In this document: positions 52,475 through 62,086 of the stretch, one piece after another
Layout of the letters: every line of letters begins with the position of its first letter
Numbering within the stretch: the first letter of the stretch is position 1
Source: Nitrincola sp048264025
Lineage (GTDB): Bacteria > Pseudomonadota > Gammaproteobacteria > Pseudomonadales > Balneatricaceae
Direction: 5' to 3'
Length of the DNA: 64,000 bases
NCBI RefSeq assembly: GCF_048264025.1
Contig: NZ_JBLXDN010000002.1
Span: 62,001 to 126,000 of the forward strand
Notes under the pieces: generated by a model
The model's input: only the letters and a program-made list of their open reading frames with translations
Database searches by the model: none
Told to the model about the DNA's origin: nothing
Translations under genes and position numbers: made by a program

Positions 52475-55087
52475 ATGGGTGATCTAGCCAAAGAAGTCCT
52501 GCCAGTCAATATTGAGGATGAGCTTAAACAGTCCTATCTCGACTACGCCATGAGCGTCATTGTAGGTCGAGCATTACCTGATGTACGTGATGGTCTGAAA
52601 CCGGTGCATCGCCGGGTTCTGTTTGCCATGCACGAGCTTGGAAATGACTGGAACAAACCATACAAGAAATCGGCACGTGTTGTCGGTGACGTCATCGGTA
52701 AATACCATCCACATGGTGATAGCGCTGTTTACGATACCATCGTCAGGATGGCACAGAGCTTTTCCATGCGGGCGCCACTGGTTGATGGCCAGGGTAACTT
52801 TGGTTCCGTGGATGGCGACAGCGCGGCTGCCATGCGTTACACCGAAATCCGTATGGCCAAGATCGCACATGATCTGCTGGCTGACCTGGATAAAGAAACG
52901 GTCGATTTCGTTGATAACTATGACGGCACTGAACGTATTCCTGCTGTGTTGCCGACCCGTGTGCCGAACTTGTTGGTCAATGGCTCCTCAGGGATTGCCG
53001 TGGGCATGGCAACCAACATTCCACCGCATAACCTCAGTGAAGTGGTCAAAGGGTGTCTGGCGTTGATTGATGACCCGGAACTCACGGTTGATGAGTTGAT
53101 GGAGTTCATTCCAGGCCCGGATTTCCCCACAGGTGCGATTATTAATGGTCGTGCGGGTATTTTGCAGGCCTATCGGACCGGGCGTGGGCGTATCTATGTT
53201 CGTGCGCGCCATCATGTTGAGGATAACCCGCGTAATGGCCGGCCGATGCTGGTGATTACCGAAATTCCTTATCAGCTTAATAAAGCCCGCACCATTGAAA
53301 AAATTGCTGATCTGGTTAAAGAGAAGAAGCTGGAAGGCATCAGCGAGCTGCGTGACGAATCCGATAAAGACGGTATGCGTATTGTCATCGAGTTGCGCCG
53401 TGGTGAAGTCCCTGAAGTTATTATCAATAACCTGTTTATTCAAACGCAGCTGCAAAGCGTGTTTGGTATCAACATGGTGTCACTGGTAGATGGGCAGCCG
53501 CGTACGCTCGATCTGAAAACCATGCTGGAGTGCTTCATCCTGCATCGCCGTGAGGTGGTTACACGCCGAACTGTGTATGAGTTGCGTAAAGCGCGTGAGC
53601 GAGGCCATGTCCTGGAAGGTCTGGCGATTGCACTGGCCAATATTGACCCGGTTATTCAGCTGATTAAAGAATCTCCGACTCCGGCGGATGCGCGTGATCG
53701 TCTGATCGCTCAGCCCTGGCAGCCAGGTGATGTAGTAGAAATGCTCGAGCGTGCTGGTGAAGATGCTTGCCGTCCCGAAGACCTTGAGCCTCAGTTCGGT
53801 CTGCGCGATGGTCATTATTACCTGTCACCGGTTCAGGCGCAGGCTATTCTGGATTTGCGCTTGCATCGTCTGACCGGGCTGGAGCATGAAAAGCTGATTG
53901 GCGAGTACCGCAATCTGGTCGAAAAAATTGCCGAGCTCTTATATATCCTGTCGTCACGTGAGCGCTTGATGGAAGTGATCCGTGAAGAACTGGCGGCTGT
54001 TGTTGATGAATACGCTGATCCGCGCCGTACGGAAATCATGTCTTCGCAACAAGATCTTACCGTTGCTGATCTGATCACTGAAGAAGACATGGTGCTGACG
54101 ATTTCGCACAGCGGTTATGCCAAGACACAACCGCTGGATGCGTATCAGGCACAGAAGCGTGGTGGTAAGGGTAAGTCGTCTACAGCAATGAAAGATGAAG
54201 ACTTTATCGAACATCTGCTGATTGCCAATACCCATGACACCGTGTTGTGTTTCACCAGTCGTGGCAAGGTTTACTGGTTGAAAGTTTATGAAATTCCACC
54301 GGCCAGTCGTGCTTCCCGAGGTCGACCATTGGTGAATATACTGCCGTTGGAAGAAGGTGAGCGGATCAATACGATTCTGCCGGTCAAAGAGTTTGACGAA
54401 AATCGCTTCGTTTTCATGGCGACTGCTCAGGGCACCGTGAAGAAAACACCATTGCAGAGCTTTGCCAGACCTCGTAGTACAGGTTTGATTGCACTGGATA
54501 TCGTCGAAGGTGATCATTTGATAGGTGCCGCCATTACCAATGGTAATGATGATGTGATGCTGGTGACCAGTGCCGGAAAAGCGGTGCGCTTTAATGAACA
54601 GGATGTTCGCTCCATGGGTCGTACGGCTCGGGGTGTGCGCGGCGTCAGAATGCCGGAAGAGGCCAGCGTTATCTCCCTGATGATTCCACAGCCGGGTGGC
54701 AAGGTGCTTACTGCATCTGAAAAAGGCTTTGGTAAGCAAACAGCTGTGGAAGATTTCCCACTCAGAGGTCGTGGCGGTCAAGGGGTTATCGCTATGCAGT
54801 GTACGGATCGTAATGGATCCCTCGCGGGTGCTGTTCAGGTCTTCAACGGTGATGGTGTGATGCTCATCAGTAACCGCGGTACGCTGGTTCGCACACGCAC
54901 AGAAGAAATCTCTGTCTTGGGTCGTAATACCCAGGGAGTTATGCTGATTCGCCTGAGTGAAGATGAAAAACTGGTAGGTCTGGCACGTATAGAAGAGCCG
55001 GAGGATGATGATGTTGAATTGAGCGCTGATGCGCTGGAGCAACCTCAGGATGATTCTTCCGACGCTGACACAGGCGCAGACGAATAA
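52475..55087 (+). CDS. gyrA: DNA gyrase subunit A
   Basis: GyrA is the DNA-cleaving subunit of gyrase. The 870-residue protein has the catalytic Tyr122 in A-M-R-Y-T and an intact quinolone-resistance region with the sensitive-type residues Ser83 and Asp87 (G-D-S-A-V-Y-D). The C-terminal beta-pinwheel includes the GyrA box Q-K-R-G-G-K-G (about residues 560-566). The tail is acidic, as in other gammaproteobacterial GyrA. E. coli numbering is preserved exactly in the active-site region. Confidence 0.98.
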   Translation: MGDLAKEVLPVNIEDELKQSYLDYAMSVIVGRALPDVRDGLKPVHRRVLFAMHELGNDWNKPYKKSARVVGDVIGKYHPHGDSAVYDTIVRMAQSFSMRAPLVDGQGNFGSVDGDSAAAMRYTEIRMAKIAHDLLADLDKETVDFVDNYDGTERIPAVLPTRVPNLLVNGSSGIAVGMATNIPPHNLSEVVKGCLALIDDPELTVDELMEFIPGPDFPTGAIINGRAGILQAYRTGRGRIYVRARHHVEDNPRNGRPMLVITEIPYQLNKARTIEKIADLVKEKKLEGISELRDESDKDGMRIVIELRRGEVPEVIINNLFIQTQLQSVFGINMVSLVDGQPRTLDLKTMLECFILHRREVVTRRTVYELRKARERGHVLEGLAIALANIDPVIQLIKESPTPADARDRLIAQPWQPGDVVEMLERAGEDACRPEDLEPQFGLRDGHYYLSPVQAQAILDLRLHRLTGLEHEKLIGEYRNLVEKIAELLYILSSRERLMEVIREELAAVVDEYADPRRTEIMSSQQDLTVADLITEEDMVLTISHSGYAKTQPLDAYQAQKRGGKGKSSTAMKDEDFIEHLLIANTHDTVLCFTSRGKVYWLKVYEIPPASRASRGRPLVNILPLEEGERINTILPVKEFDENRFVFMATAQGTVKKTPLQSFARPRSTGLIALDIVEGDHLIGAAITNGNDDVMLVTSAGKAVRFNEQDVRSMGRTARGVRGVRMPEEASVISLMIPQPGGKVLTASEKGFGKQTAVEDFPLRGRGGQGVIAMQCTDRNGSLAGAVQVFNGDGVMLISNRGTLVRTRTEEISVLGRNTQGVMLIRLSEDEKLVGLARIEEPEDDDVELSADALEQPQDDSSDADTGADE

Positions 55088-55114
55088 GTACATCAAACTA
55101 AGCACCATCAACTG

Positions 55115-55135
55115 GGTGGGAGAGCGTCTCCCACC
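55115..55135. terminator. Hairpin between gyrA and serC
   Basis: A perfect 9-bp stem, GGTGGGAGA (55115-55123) and TCTCCCACC (55127-55135), with a GCG loop. No T-tract follows, so it may be an attenuator or mRNA-stability hairpin instead of a full terminator. Confidence 0.5.
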
Positions 55136-55159
55136 TGAGCAACTGGACTGATAGACGTA

Positions 55160-56242
55160 ATGACACGTAAATTTAATTTCAGTGCAGGGCCAGCCGCCTT
55201 GCCAGATGAAGTGTTACAACAGGCGCAGCGGGATTTATGTGATTGGCAAGGAAAGGGCCTGTCGATCATGGAGATGAGTCACCGTAGTGATGAATTTGTT
55301 TCGGTTGCACACCAGGCTGAGCAGGATCTGCGTGAGCTGATGTCGATTCCGGATCATTACAAGGTGTTGTTTTTGCAGGGTGGGGCGAGCAGTCAGTTTG
55401 CTATGCTGCCGATGAACCTGTTGCGCGGCAAACAGACTGCTGATTACATAAACACCGGTATCTGGTCGACGAAAGCTATTGCTGAAGCGTCTCGTTACTG
55501 TAGTGTTAATGTGGCCGCTACAACCGAAGCTGAGCATTTCCGGCGTGCACCCACCCCAGCCGAAATTCAGTTGAGCCCGGATGCGGCTTACCTCCATTAC
55601 ACCAGTAATGAAACCATTGGTGGTGTGGAATTCAATTACATACCCGATAGTGGCTCTGTGCCCCTGATCGTCGATATGTCATCGGATATTCTTGCAGGTC
55701 CCTTGGATGTCAGCCGTTTTGGGGTGATCTACGCCGGAGCACAGAAAAATATCGGCCCAGCCGGTTTGACTGTGGTGATTGTGCGTGAAGACCTGTTGGG
55801 GCAGACCCTGGCAGGAACTCCCACCATGTATGATTACAAAGTGCATGCTGAGGGTGAGTCGATGCACAACACACCTCCAACTTTTGCCTGGTATCTATCA
55901 GGGCTGGTGTTTGATTGGCTGAAACGCCAGGGAGGGGTTACGGCAATGGCTGAGGTTAACCAGCGTAAAGCCGCTAAGCTATACGCCGCCATAGATCGCA
56001 GCGATTTCTACGCCAACCCGGTAGCAATGGATAGCCGTTCTGGCATGAATGTGCCCTTTACTCTGGCTGATGCGGCACTGGATAAGCTGTTTCTGCAGCA
56101 GGCTGAAGAGGCTGGTTTGCTAAACTTAAAAGGACACCGTTCTGTCGGCGGGATGCGTGCCAGTATCTATAACGCCGTACCCGAAGCGGCTGTCGATGCG
56201 TTGCTGACATTTATGTCCGATTTCGAGACGCAGCATGGCTGA
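55160..56242 (+). CDS. serC: Phosphoserine aminotransferase
   Basis: SerC makes phosphoserine from phosphohydroxypyruvate, and also acts in pyridoxal phosphate synthesis. The 360-residue PLP enzyme begins R-K-F-N-F-S-A-G-P-A-A-L-P, has G-G-A-S-S-Q-F near residue 75 and the PLP lysine in A-G-A-Q-K-N-I-G-P-A-G near 197. It heads the serC-pheA-hisC-tyrA-cmk-rpsA run and overlaps pheA by eight bases. Confidence 0.97.
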   Translation: MTRKFNFSAGPAALPDEVLQQAQRDLCDWQGKGLSIMEMSHRSDEFVSVAHQAEQDLRELMSIPDHYKVLFLQGGASSQFAMLPMNLLRGKQTADYINTGIWSTKAIAEASRYCSVNVAATTEAEHFRRAPTPAEIQLSPDAAYLHYTSNETIGGVEFNYIPDSGSVPLIVDMSSDILAGPLDVSRFGVIYAGAQKNIGPAGLTVVIVREDLLGQTLAGTPTMYDYKVHAEGESMHNTPPTFAWYLSGLVFDWLKRQGGVTAMAEVNQRKAAKLYAAIDRSDFYANPVAMDSRSGMNVPFTLADAALDKLFLQQAEEAGLLNLKGHRSVGGMRASIYNAVPEAAVDALLTFMSDFETQHG

Positions 56243-57131
56243 GCAGGTTCCGGAGACTCCATCGGCCAGCGCCGAAGCTGAACTCAAGACACTGCGTGAT
56301 CAGATCGATGCCATAGATCAGCAGTTACAAATGTTGATCAATAAACGCGCGGCTTGTGCGCAGCAAGTGGCCGAGGTAAAGCAGCGCTTTAATCAGAATT
56401 TACCGGCTGTGTTTTACCGTCCTGAACGCGAGGCACAGGTATTGCGACGTGTTATGGCACGTAATACTGGGCCGCTGCCAGATCAGGATATGGCCCGCTT
56501 GTTTCGTGAAATTATGTCTGTGTGTCTTGCGCTGGAGCAGCCGTTGAGTGTGGCCTACCCAGGACCAGAGGGAGGATATACCGAACAAGCCGTGCGTAAG
56601 CATTTCGGGCTTTCGGCTAAGGGAGTAGCAATGACCGATCCGGAACAGGCATTCAAGGCGGTAGAGCAAGGTCACTGTCACTATGCTGTCACCCCGATAG
56701 AGAGTGCCCACGAAGGTTTGGTCAGTCATACGCTGGACTTGTTTCGTCGCTATGATTTACGGATCTGTGGCGAAGTAGAGCTATTGCTTGATCCTACAGA
56801 TGATAAAACCCTGGCGGCTGATACCCGTTATCTGGTCTTGGGTAAACAGTATGTAGAGCCCAGTGGCCATGATAAAACCTCAATTTTGCTTTCGGTCAAA
56901 GACCAGCCTGGCGTGCTCCATGATGTGTTGGGTGCATTCCGGCAGCGTAATATCAGCTTAACCCGTTTGGAAAGCCGGACGGTGCATCAGGGGCTGGATG
57001 ATTACTCCTTATTCTACATCGACTTTGAGGGGCATCAGGAAGATGCATCCGTTATGGAATTACTGAACGAACTGGCAAGTGGTCCCGATACTCTTAAAGT
57101 GCTGGGTTCATATCCCAGAGCCGTCCTCTAA
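56235..57131 (+). CDS. pheA: P-protein with intact chorismate mutase but internally deleted prephenate dehydratase
   Basis: The normal P-protein joins chorismate mutase, prephenate dehydratase and an ACT domain in about 360 residues. Here it is 298. The mutase (about 15-100) looks complete: L-R-D-Q-I-D-A-I-D, R-P-E-R-E-A-Q-V-L, F-R-E-I-M. The dehydratase starts normally at V-A-Y-P-G-P-E-G, but its P-V-E-N-S-x-E-G motif reads P-I-E-S-A-H-E-G. About 70-75 residues are missing between G-E-V-E-L and D-T-R-Y-L, removing the S-H-x-Q-x-L-x-Q-C segment and most of the second lobe. The ACT domain (about 218-298) is present, though the Phe-binding E-S-R-P reads E-S-R-T. The frame is open, so this is an in-frame loss. 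Dehydratase activity is very probably gone. Confidence 0.88.
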   Translation: MAEQVPETPSASAEAELKTLRDQIDAIDQQLQMLINKRAACAQQVAEVKQRFNQNLPAVFYRPEREAQVLRRVMARNTGPLPDQDMARLFREIMSVCLALEQPLSVAYPGPEGGYTEQAVRKHFGLSAKGVAMTDPEQAFKAVEQGHCHYAVTPIESAHEGLVSHTLDLFRRYDLRICGEVELLLDPTDDKTLAADTRYLVLGKQYVEPSGHDKTSILLSVKDQPGVLHDVLGAFRQRNISLTRLESRTVHQGLDDYSLFYIDFEGHQEDASVMELLNELASGPDTLKVLGSYPRAVL

Positions 57132-57150
57132 TTACAACAGGAAATCCGCT

Positions 57151-58251
57151 ATGAGCTGTGATTTTGTAGCTCTGTCAAATCCCGGTGTACAGGCACTTCA
57201 ACCCTATCAGGCAGGCAAGCCTGCGGAAGAGTTGGAACGTGAACTGGGAATTCGCGATATTGTCAAACTGGCCAGCAACGAGAACCCGTTAGGGCCATCG
57301 CCAGCCGCTGTTGCGGCGGTACAGTCTGTGCTGGCAGGTATGACCCGTTATCCTGACAGTAACGGATATTATCTCAAACAGGCACTGAGTGAGCGCTTTA
57401 ATCTTGCTACTGACCAATTGACCCTAGGGAATGGCTCCAATGATCTTCTGGAGTTGGTTGCTCGTGCCTTTTTGCATGAAGGGGTCGAGGCGATCTATTC
57501 TGAGTATGCCTTTATTGTCTATCCGCTGGTAGTCAAAGCCTGCGGAGCCACGGGTATTAGAGTGCCTGCACGGGATTACGGCCACGATCTTGATACCATG
57601 GCCGATGCCGTCACGCAATATACTCGTGTCATTTTCATTGCCAATCCTAATAATCCTACCGGTACCTTACTGTCCAAACAGGCATTCCAGCAGTTTATGG
57701 CGCGTATACCCGAACGGGTGCTCGTGGTTCTAGACGAAGCCTATAGCGAGTATACCGATCAGGCCGATACGCCGGATGGTCTATCGCTCACATCTACCTA
57801 CAGCAATTTGATCGTAACTCGCACCTTTTCCAAAGCCTATGGACTGGCTGCACTGCGTGTTGGTTTTGCTGTTGCCAATCCGGTTGTTACTGATCTTCTG
57901 AACCGTGTCCGTCAGCCATTTAATGTCAGCTCAGTCGCTCAGGCAGCGGCCATGGCGGCATTGACTGACTGGGAGTATCTGGAGCGTACAGTCAGTTTAA
58001 ATCGACAGGGGTTGCAGCAGATGCAAGCCGGGTTAGCCGAGTTGGGTGTGAGCTATATTCCTTCGGCGGCCAATTTTATCACCCTTGATTGTGAAAAAGA
58101 TGCCTTGCCTGTCTATCAAGCGCTGCTCGAACAAGGCGTGATTGTCAGACCGCTGGGTGTCTATGCCATGCCGCAACATTTGCGTGTTACGCTGGGTACA
58201 GAAACAGAAAATCAACGCTTTCTGAACGTGTTGAAAAAGGTGATAGCGTGA
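57151..58251 (+). CDS. hisC: Histidinol-phosphate / aromatic aminotransferase
   Basis: A 366-residue class I/II aminotransferase with K-L-A-S-N-E-N-P-L-G near residue 30, N-P-N-N-P-T-G near 166, D-E-A-Y near 196 and the PLP lysine in T-F-S-K-A-Y-G-L near 228. In this operon position (hisC2 in Pseudomonas) it probably also transaminates aromatic keto acids. The ATG at 57151 has AGGA upstream; an ATG at 57079 lies inside pheA and adds unrelated residues. It shares GTGA with tyrA. Confidence 0.93.
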   Translation: MSCDFVALSNPGVQALQPYQAGKPAEELERELGIRDIVKLASNENPLGPSPAAVAAVQSVLAGMTRYPDSNGYYLKQALSERFNLATDQLTLGNGSNDLLELVARAFLHEGVEAIYSEYAFIVYPLVVKACGATGIRVPARDYGHDLDTMADAVTQYTRVIFIANPNNPTGTLLSKQAFQQFMARIPERVLVVLDEAYSEYTDQADTPDGLSLTSTYSNLIVTRTFSKAYGLAALRVGFAVANPVVTDLLNRVRQPFNVSSVAQAAAMAALTDWEYLERTVSLNRQGLQQMQAGLAELGVSYIPSAANFITLDCEKDALPVYQALLEQGVIVRPLGVYAMPQHLRVTLGTETENQRFLNVLKKVIA

Positions 58252-59198
58252 AATATACCTTGAACAAGGTGTTGGTAATTGGCCTGGGGTTGATTGGTGG
58301 ATCGTTTGCCAAGGCACTTAAAATACGCCATCTTGTTGATGAAGTGAGCGGTTACGATTTGAATTCGGCCGAGTGTGAACTGGGGCTGCAGTTAGGCGTG
58401 ATAGATAAACAAGTCACATCCCTGCTGGACGCCGTAGCTGAAGCTGACCTGGTGATGCTGGCTGTGCCGGTCAAGGCGATGGAGCAACTGCTGGGAGCTA
58501 TTGCGCCTGCATTGCGACCAGACACTTTGGTTACCGATGCTGGCAGCACTAAAATGAATATAATTGAAGCCGCTCAGCGTGTATTTCCAACTATGCCAGC
58601 CACCTTTGTGCCAGGGCATCCGATAGCGGGTGCGGAAAAAAGCGGCGTGATGGCTGCCAATGCCGACCTGTTTGAACGCCATAAGGTGATTCTGACCCCT
58701 TTGCCAGAAACTGACCCCTTAGCGGTCAGCGTGGTTGCAGAGTTATGGCAGTCACTGGGTGCTGAAGTACTGCAAATGGAGCCTCAGCGTCATGATGAGG
58801 TATTAGCCGCTACCAGTCATCTCCCGCATCTATTGGCCTTTTCGCTAGTAGATACGCTGGCGCATGAAGAAGAAAATAAAGATATTTTTCGCTATGCCGC
58901 GGGTGGTTTTCGCGATTTTACCCGTATTGCCGCCAGTGATCCGGTCATGTGGCACGATATCTGTCAGGCAAATCGGGAGGCGCTACTGAATCAGATTGAC
59001 CAGTTCACCACGGGCTTGTCGCGCCTGCGCCAGGCGATAGATACAGATGACAGTCAGACATTGCTGGGTATTTTCACTCGTGCACGCATTGCGCGTGAAT
59101 ATTTCAGCACGTTACTGACCGGTACGGCCTATGAATTGCCATCGGCACCCACCTCGGCTGATATACCAGCCAAGGGTGCAGAAAATCCGGGTGAGTGA
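58248..59198 (+). CDS. tyrA: Prephenate dehydrogenase, without a fused AroA domain
   Basis: TyrA oxidatively decarboxylates prephenate to 4-hydroxyphenylpyruvate. The 316-residue protein has the NAD loop V-I-G-L-G-L-I-G-G-S near residue 10, T-D-A-G-S-T-K near 95, P-G-H-P-I-A-G near 122 and S-H-L-P-H-L near 193. The GTG start overlaps the hisC stop. In Pseudomonas this gene continues into aroA (EPSP synthase); here the protein stops after a short P-, A- and S-rich tail and cmk follows. aroA is not in the window. Confidence 0.93.
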   Translation: MKYTLNKVLVIGLGLIGGSFAKALKIRHLVDEVSGYDLNSAECELGLQLGVIDKQVTSLLDAVAEADLVMLAVPVKAMEQLLGAIAPALRPDTLVTDAGSTKMNIIEAAQRVFPTMPATFVPGHPIAGAEKSGVMAANADLFERHKVILTPLPETDPLAVSVVAELWQSLGAEVLQMEPQRHDEVLAATSHLPHLLAFSLVDTLAHEEENKDIFRYAAGGFRDFTRIAASDPVMWHDICQANREALLNQIDQFTTGLSRLRQAIDTDDSQTLLGIFTRARIAREYFSTLLTGTAYELPSAPTSADIPAKGAENPGE

Positions 59199-59279
59199 CG
59201 GGTGTAGCTGTAAGAATTTACCAATTTGGTTCTGTGCTGTTTGCAGTGCAGTCTACTAATCCAGAAAGGAGGCGGACTG

Positions 59280-59969
59280 ATGTCCACCAGAGTTTCAGTA
59301 CCTATCATTACTGTTGATGGTCCGAGTGGTTCCGGCAAAGGAACAATCTGTCGTCTGTTAGCTCAGAGCCTGGGATGGCATCTGTTGGATAGTGGAGCCT
59401 TGTATCGCCTGACAGCTGTTGCCGCCCGGCATCATGGTATTTCACTGGATGATGAAGAATCTCTGGAAGTTGTGGCTGCCCATCTGGATGTGCAGTTTCT
59501 GGCTGGATCTGCAGATGATGTTAAAATTGTATTAGAAGGTGAGGAAGTTACTGATACCATCAGGACTGAGGCAGTAGGGGCTGATGCCTCGGTTGTAGCT
59601 GCTATGCCCTCGGTGCGTCAGGCTTTGCTACAGCGTCAGCGTGACTTTGTTGCGGCCCCTGGCCTGATAGCTGATGGCCGTGATATGGGCACTGTGATCT
59701 TCCCGGAAGCCTGTCTAAAGGTCTATTTGGACGCCAGTGCAGAAGAACGTGGCAGTCGCCGTTATAAGCAGTTGATTAGCAAGGGCCTGAGTGCTAGCCT
59801 TGAAGATATAGTATTGGATTTAAAAGCGCGGGATGCGCGGGATATGAACCGCAGTGTCTCGCCACTGAAACCGGCGCTTGATGCGGTGATTCTTGACACC
59901 ACCAAAATGACAATTGAGGAGGTGTTGATGGTGGTGCTGGATGAAGCAAAACATAAAGGGCTGCGTTAG
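59280..59969 (+). CDS. cmk: Cytidylate kinase
   Basis: Cmk phosphorylates CMP and dCMP. The 229-residue protein has the P-loop G-P-S-G-S-G-K-G-T near residue 14, D-S-G-A-L-Y-R near 38, A-D-G-R-D-M-G-T-V-I-F near 133 and R-D-x-x-D-x-N-R near 186. ATG at 59280 has a strong AAAGGAGG site; the longer frame from 59226 does not fit the family. It precedes rpsA, the widespread cmk-rpsA pairing. Confidence 0.96.
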   Translation: MSTRVSVPIITVDGPSGSGKGTICRLLAQSLGWHLLDSGALYRLTAVAARHHGISLDDEESLEVVAAHLDVQFLAGSADDVKIVLEGEEVTDTIRTEAVGADASVVAAMPSVRQALLQRQRDFVAAPGLIADGRDMGTVIFPEACLKVYLDASAEERGSRRYKQLISKGLSASLEDIVLDLKARDARDMNRSVSPLKPALDAVILDTTKMTIEEVLMVVLDEAKHKGLR

Positions 59970-59995
59970 GCAGTTTCAGTCTGAGGATGCGGGTA

Positions 59996-61681
59996 ATGAG
60001 CGAAAGTTTTGCAGAGCTGTTTGAAGAAAGTCTGAAAGAGCTTGAAATGGCTCCAGGCTCCATAGTCACCGGTACGGTGGTGGCTGTTGAAAACGATTTC
60101 GTCATCGTTAACGCTGGATTGAAATCTGAAGGTGTGATTCCGTTAGAGCAGTTTAAGGATGACAAGGGACAGTTGACCGTTGCCGTAGGTGACCAAGTCA
60201 AAGTGGCTCTTGAAGCACTGGAAGATGGATTCGGCACAACACTTCTCTCCCGTGAAAAAGCACGCCGAGCTGAATCCTGGGGTGTATTGGAAAGCGCTTA
60301 CGAAGGCAACGAAACCGTTACCGGCTACATTACCGGTAAAGTGCGTGGTGGCCTCACCGTGGATGTTAATGGCATCAGTGCTTTCTTGCCGGGTTCGCTG
60401 GTTGATGTACGCCCAGTCCGTGATACTGCCTATCTCGAAGGGCAGGAACTGGAACTCAAGCTGGTAAAGCTGGATGCCCGTACTAATAATATCGTTGTTT
60501 CTCGACGCGCCGTTCTTGAAGCCGCCTATACTGAAGAACGCGAAAAACTGCTGGAAAAAATGGAAGAGGGCCTGGTCATCAAAGGGGTTATTAAAAACCT
60601 AACTGACTATGGCGCCTTTGTTGAGCTAGGCGGTATCGATGGCTTGTTGCATATTACCGACATGGCCTGGAAACGCGTTAAGCATCCGAGTGAACTGCTC
60701 AGCATTGGCCAGGAACTGGATGTTAAAGTGCTCAAGTTTGATAAAGAGCGTAGCCGGGTTTCTCTGGGCCTGAAACAACTGCAGGCTGATCCTTGGGATC
60801 AACTGGTCAGCAAAAACAATGTTGGTGACAAGGTCAGGGCTCGCGTTACTAATCTGACTGACTATGGCTGCTTTGCCGAAATAGGTGAAGGTGTAGAAGG
60901 CTTGGTTCATGTATCTGAAATGGACTGGACCAACCGCAATATTCATCCCTCCAAAGTTGTACAGGTAGGAGATGAAGTTGATGTTATGATTCTGGATATT
61001 GATCAGCAACGTCGTCGTATCTCGCTAGGCATGAAACAGTGTTGTGAAAACCCCTGGGAAGGCTTTGCGAACCGTTGTAAGAAAGGTGATCGTGTTGCCG
61101 GTGTGATTAAATCCATTACAGATTTTGGTATTTTTATCGGTCTGGATGGTGGAATCGATGGTCTGGTCCACTTGTCTGACTTGTCTTGGGACGAGTCAGG
61201 AGAAGAGGCTGTGAAGCTGTACAGCAAAGGCCAGGAAGTCGAGGCTGTGGTGCTGTCGGTAGATCCTGAACGGGAACGCATTGCGCTGGGCATCAAACAG
61301 GCCAGCTCAGATCCATTTGCTAACTTTGCTGATATAAATCCGAAAGGGGCTCAGGTTCAGGGTAAAGTGATCAGTTGTGATGAACGCCAGGCTATCGTTG
61401 AGTTGGCTGAGGGTGTTGAAGGTACGCTTAAGGTCTCTGAAGTTTCGCGTGACCGGGTTGATAATCTTCCCGGGCTGTATCCGGTCGGAACGCTGGTTGA
61501 TGCTATTATTATCAGTCTGGACCGCCGTAATCGCAGTGTAAACCTGTCGGTGAAGCAATTGACTGAGCAGGCTGAAAAGGATGCTATTAAAGCGGTAAAA
61601 GAGCAGGCTCCTGTTGAAGCAGCTGGTCCGACAACGATCGGCGAGTTGATCAAGGCGCAGATGAAAAAAGATAGCCGATAA
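59996..61681 (+). CDS. rpsA: 30S ribosomal protein S1
   Basis: S1 brings mRNA to the 30S subunit. The 561-residue protein begins M-S-E-S-F-A-E-L-F-E-E-S-L and contains six S1 RNA-binding repeats, seen as recurring G-x-V-x-x-x-x-x-x-G-x-F/A-V and I-D-G-L-L-H/V-H units. ATG at 59996 follows GAGGA by eight bases; the ATG at 59987 is too early. Length is typical for gammaproteobacteria. Confidence 0.98.
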   Translation: MSESFAELFEESLKELEMAPGSIVTGTVVAVENDFVIVNAGLKSEGVIPLEQFKDDKGQLTVAVGDQVKVALEALEDGFGTTLLSREKARRAESWGVLESAYEGNETVTGYITGKVRGGLTVDVNGISAFLPGSLVDVRPVRDTAYLEGQELELKLVKLDARTNNIVVSRRAVLEAAYTEEREKLLEKMEEGLVIKGVIKNLTDYGAFVELGGIDGLLHITDMAWKRVKHPSELLSIGQELDVKVLKFDKERSRVSLGLKQLQADPWDQLVSKNNVGDKVRARVTNLTDYGCFAEIGEGVEGLVHVSEMDWTNRNIHPSKVVQVGDEVDVMILDIDQQRRRISLGMKQCCENPWEGFANRCKKGDRVAGVIKSITDFGIFIGLDGGIDGLVHLSDLSWDESGEEAVKLYSKGQEVEAVVLSVDPERERIALGIKQASSDPFANFADINPKGAQVQGKVISCDERQAIVELAEGVEGTLKVSEVSRDRVDNLPGLYPVGTLVDAIIISLDRRNRSVNLSVKQLTEQAEKDAIKAVKEQAPVEAAGPTTIGELIKAQMKKDSR

Positions 61682-61765
61682 CCTGGCAAGTAACTGCCCG
61701 AGGGTGGTTTATGTGCTCGTGTTCGGCAGAGCGATGAGCATTCATCGATTTTAGTGGAGGAAACC

Positions 61766-62059
61766 ATGACAAAATCAGAGCTTATTGAACGCCTGATAGA
61801 GCAGCACCCGCAGTTATCTGTCAAGGATGTGGAGTTGGCCGTGAAAACCATGCTCGATCACATGACCGAAGCCTTATCCGATGGTGATCGGATCGAAATA
61901 CGTGGTTTTGGTAGCTTTTCACTGCATTACCGTGCTCCGCGTATTGGACGCAACCCAAAAACGGGTGAAGCCGTATCGCTGGATGCGAAATATGTGCCTC
62001 ATTTCAAACCCGGTAAAGAGATGCGGGATCAGGTAAACAACAGTATGAATGCCGGTTGA
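61766..62059 (+). CDS. ihfB: Integration host factor subunit beta
   Basis: IhfB pairs with IhfA to bend DNA at specific sites. The 97-residue protein begins M-T-K-S-E-L-I-E-R-L, the family start, at ATG 61766 with GGAGGA upstream, and has I-R-G-F-G-S-F and R-x-G-R-N-P-K-T-G with the intercalating proline near residue 64. It follows rpsA as in many gammaproteobacteria. Confidence 0.97.
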   Translation: MTKSELIERLIEQHPQLSVKDVELAVKTMLDHMTEALSDGDRIEIRGFGSFSLHYRAPRIGRNPKTGEAVSLDAKYVPHFKPGKEMRDQVNNSMNAG

Positions 62060-62086
62060 TAAACCTGGTCTGACGGAGGTTGTAAC

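Noticed and set aside
53954..55111. Long open frame of 385 codons on the minus strand
   Set aside because: It is wholly antisense to gyrA, has no family resemblance and follows from gyrA codon use.
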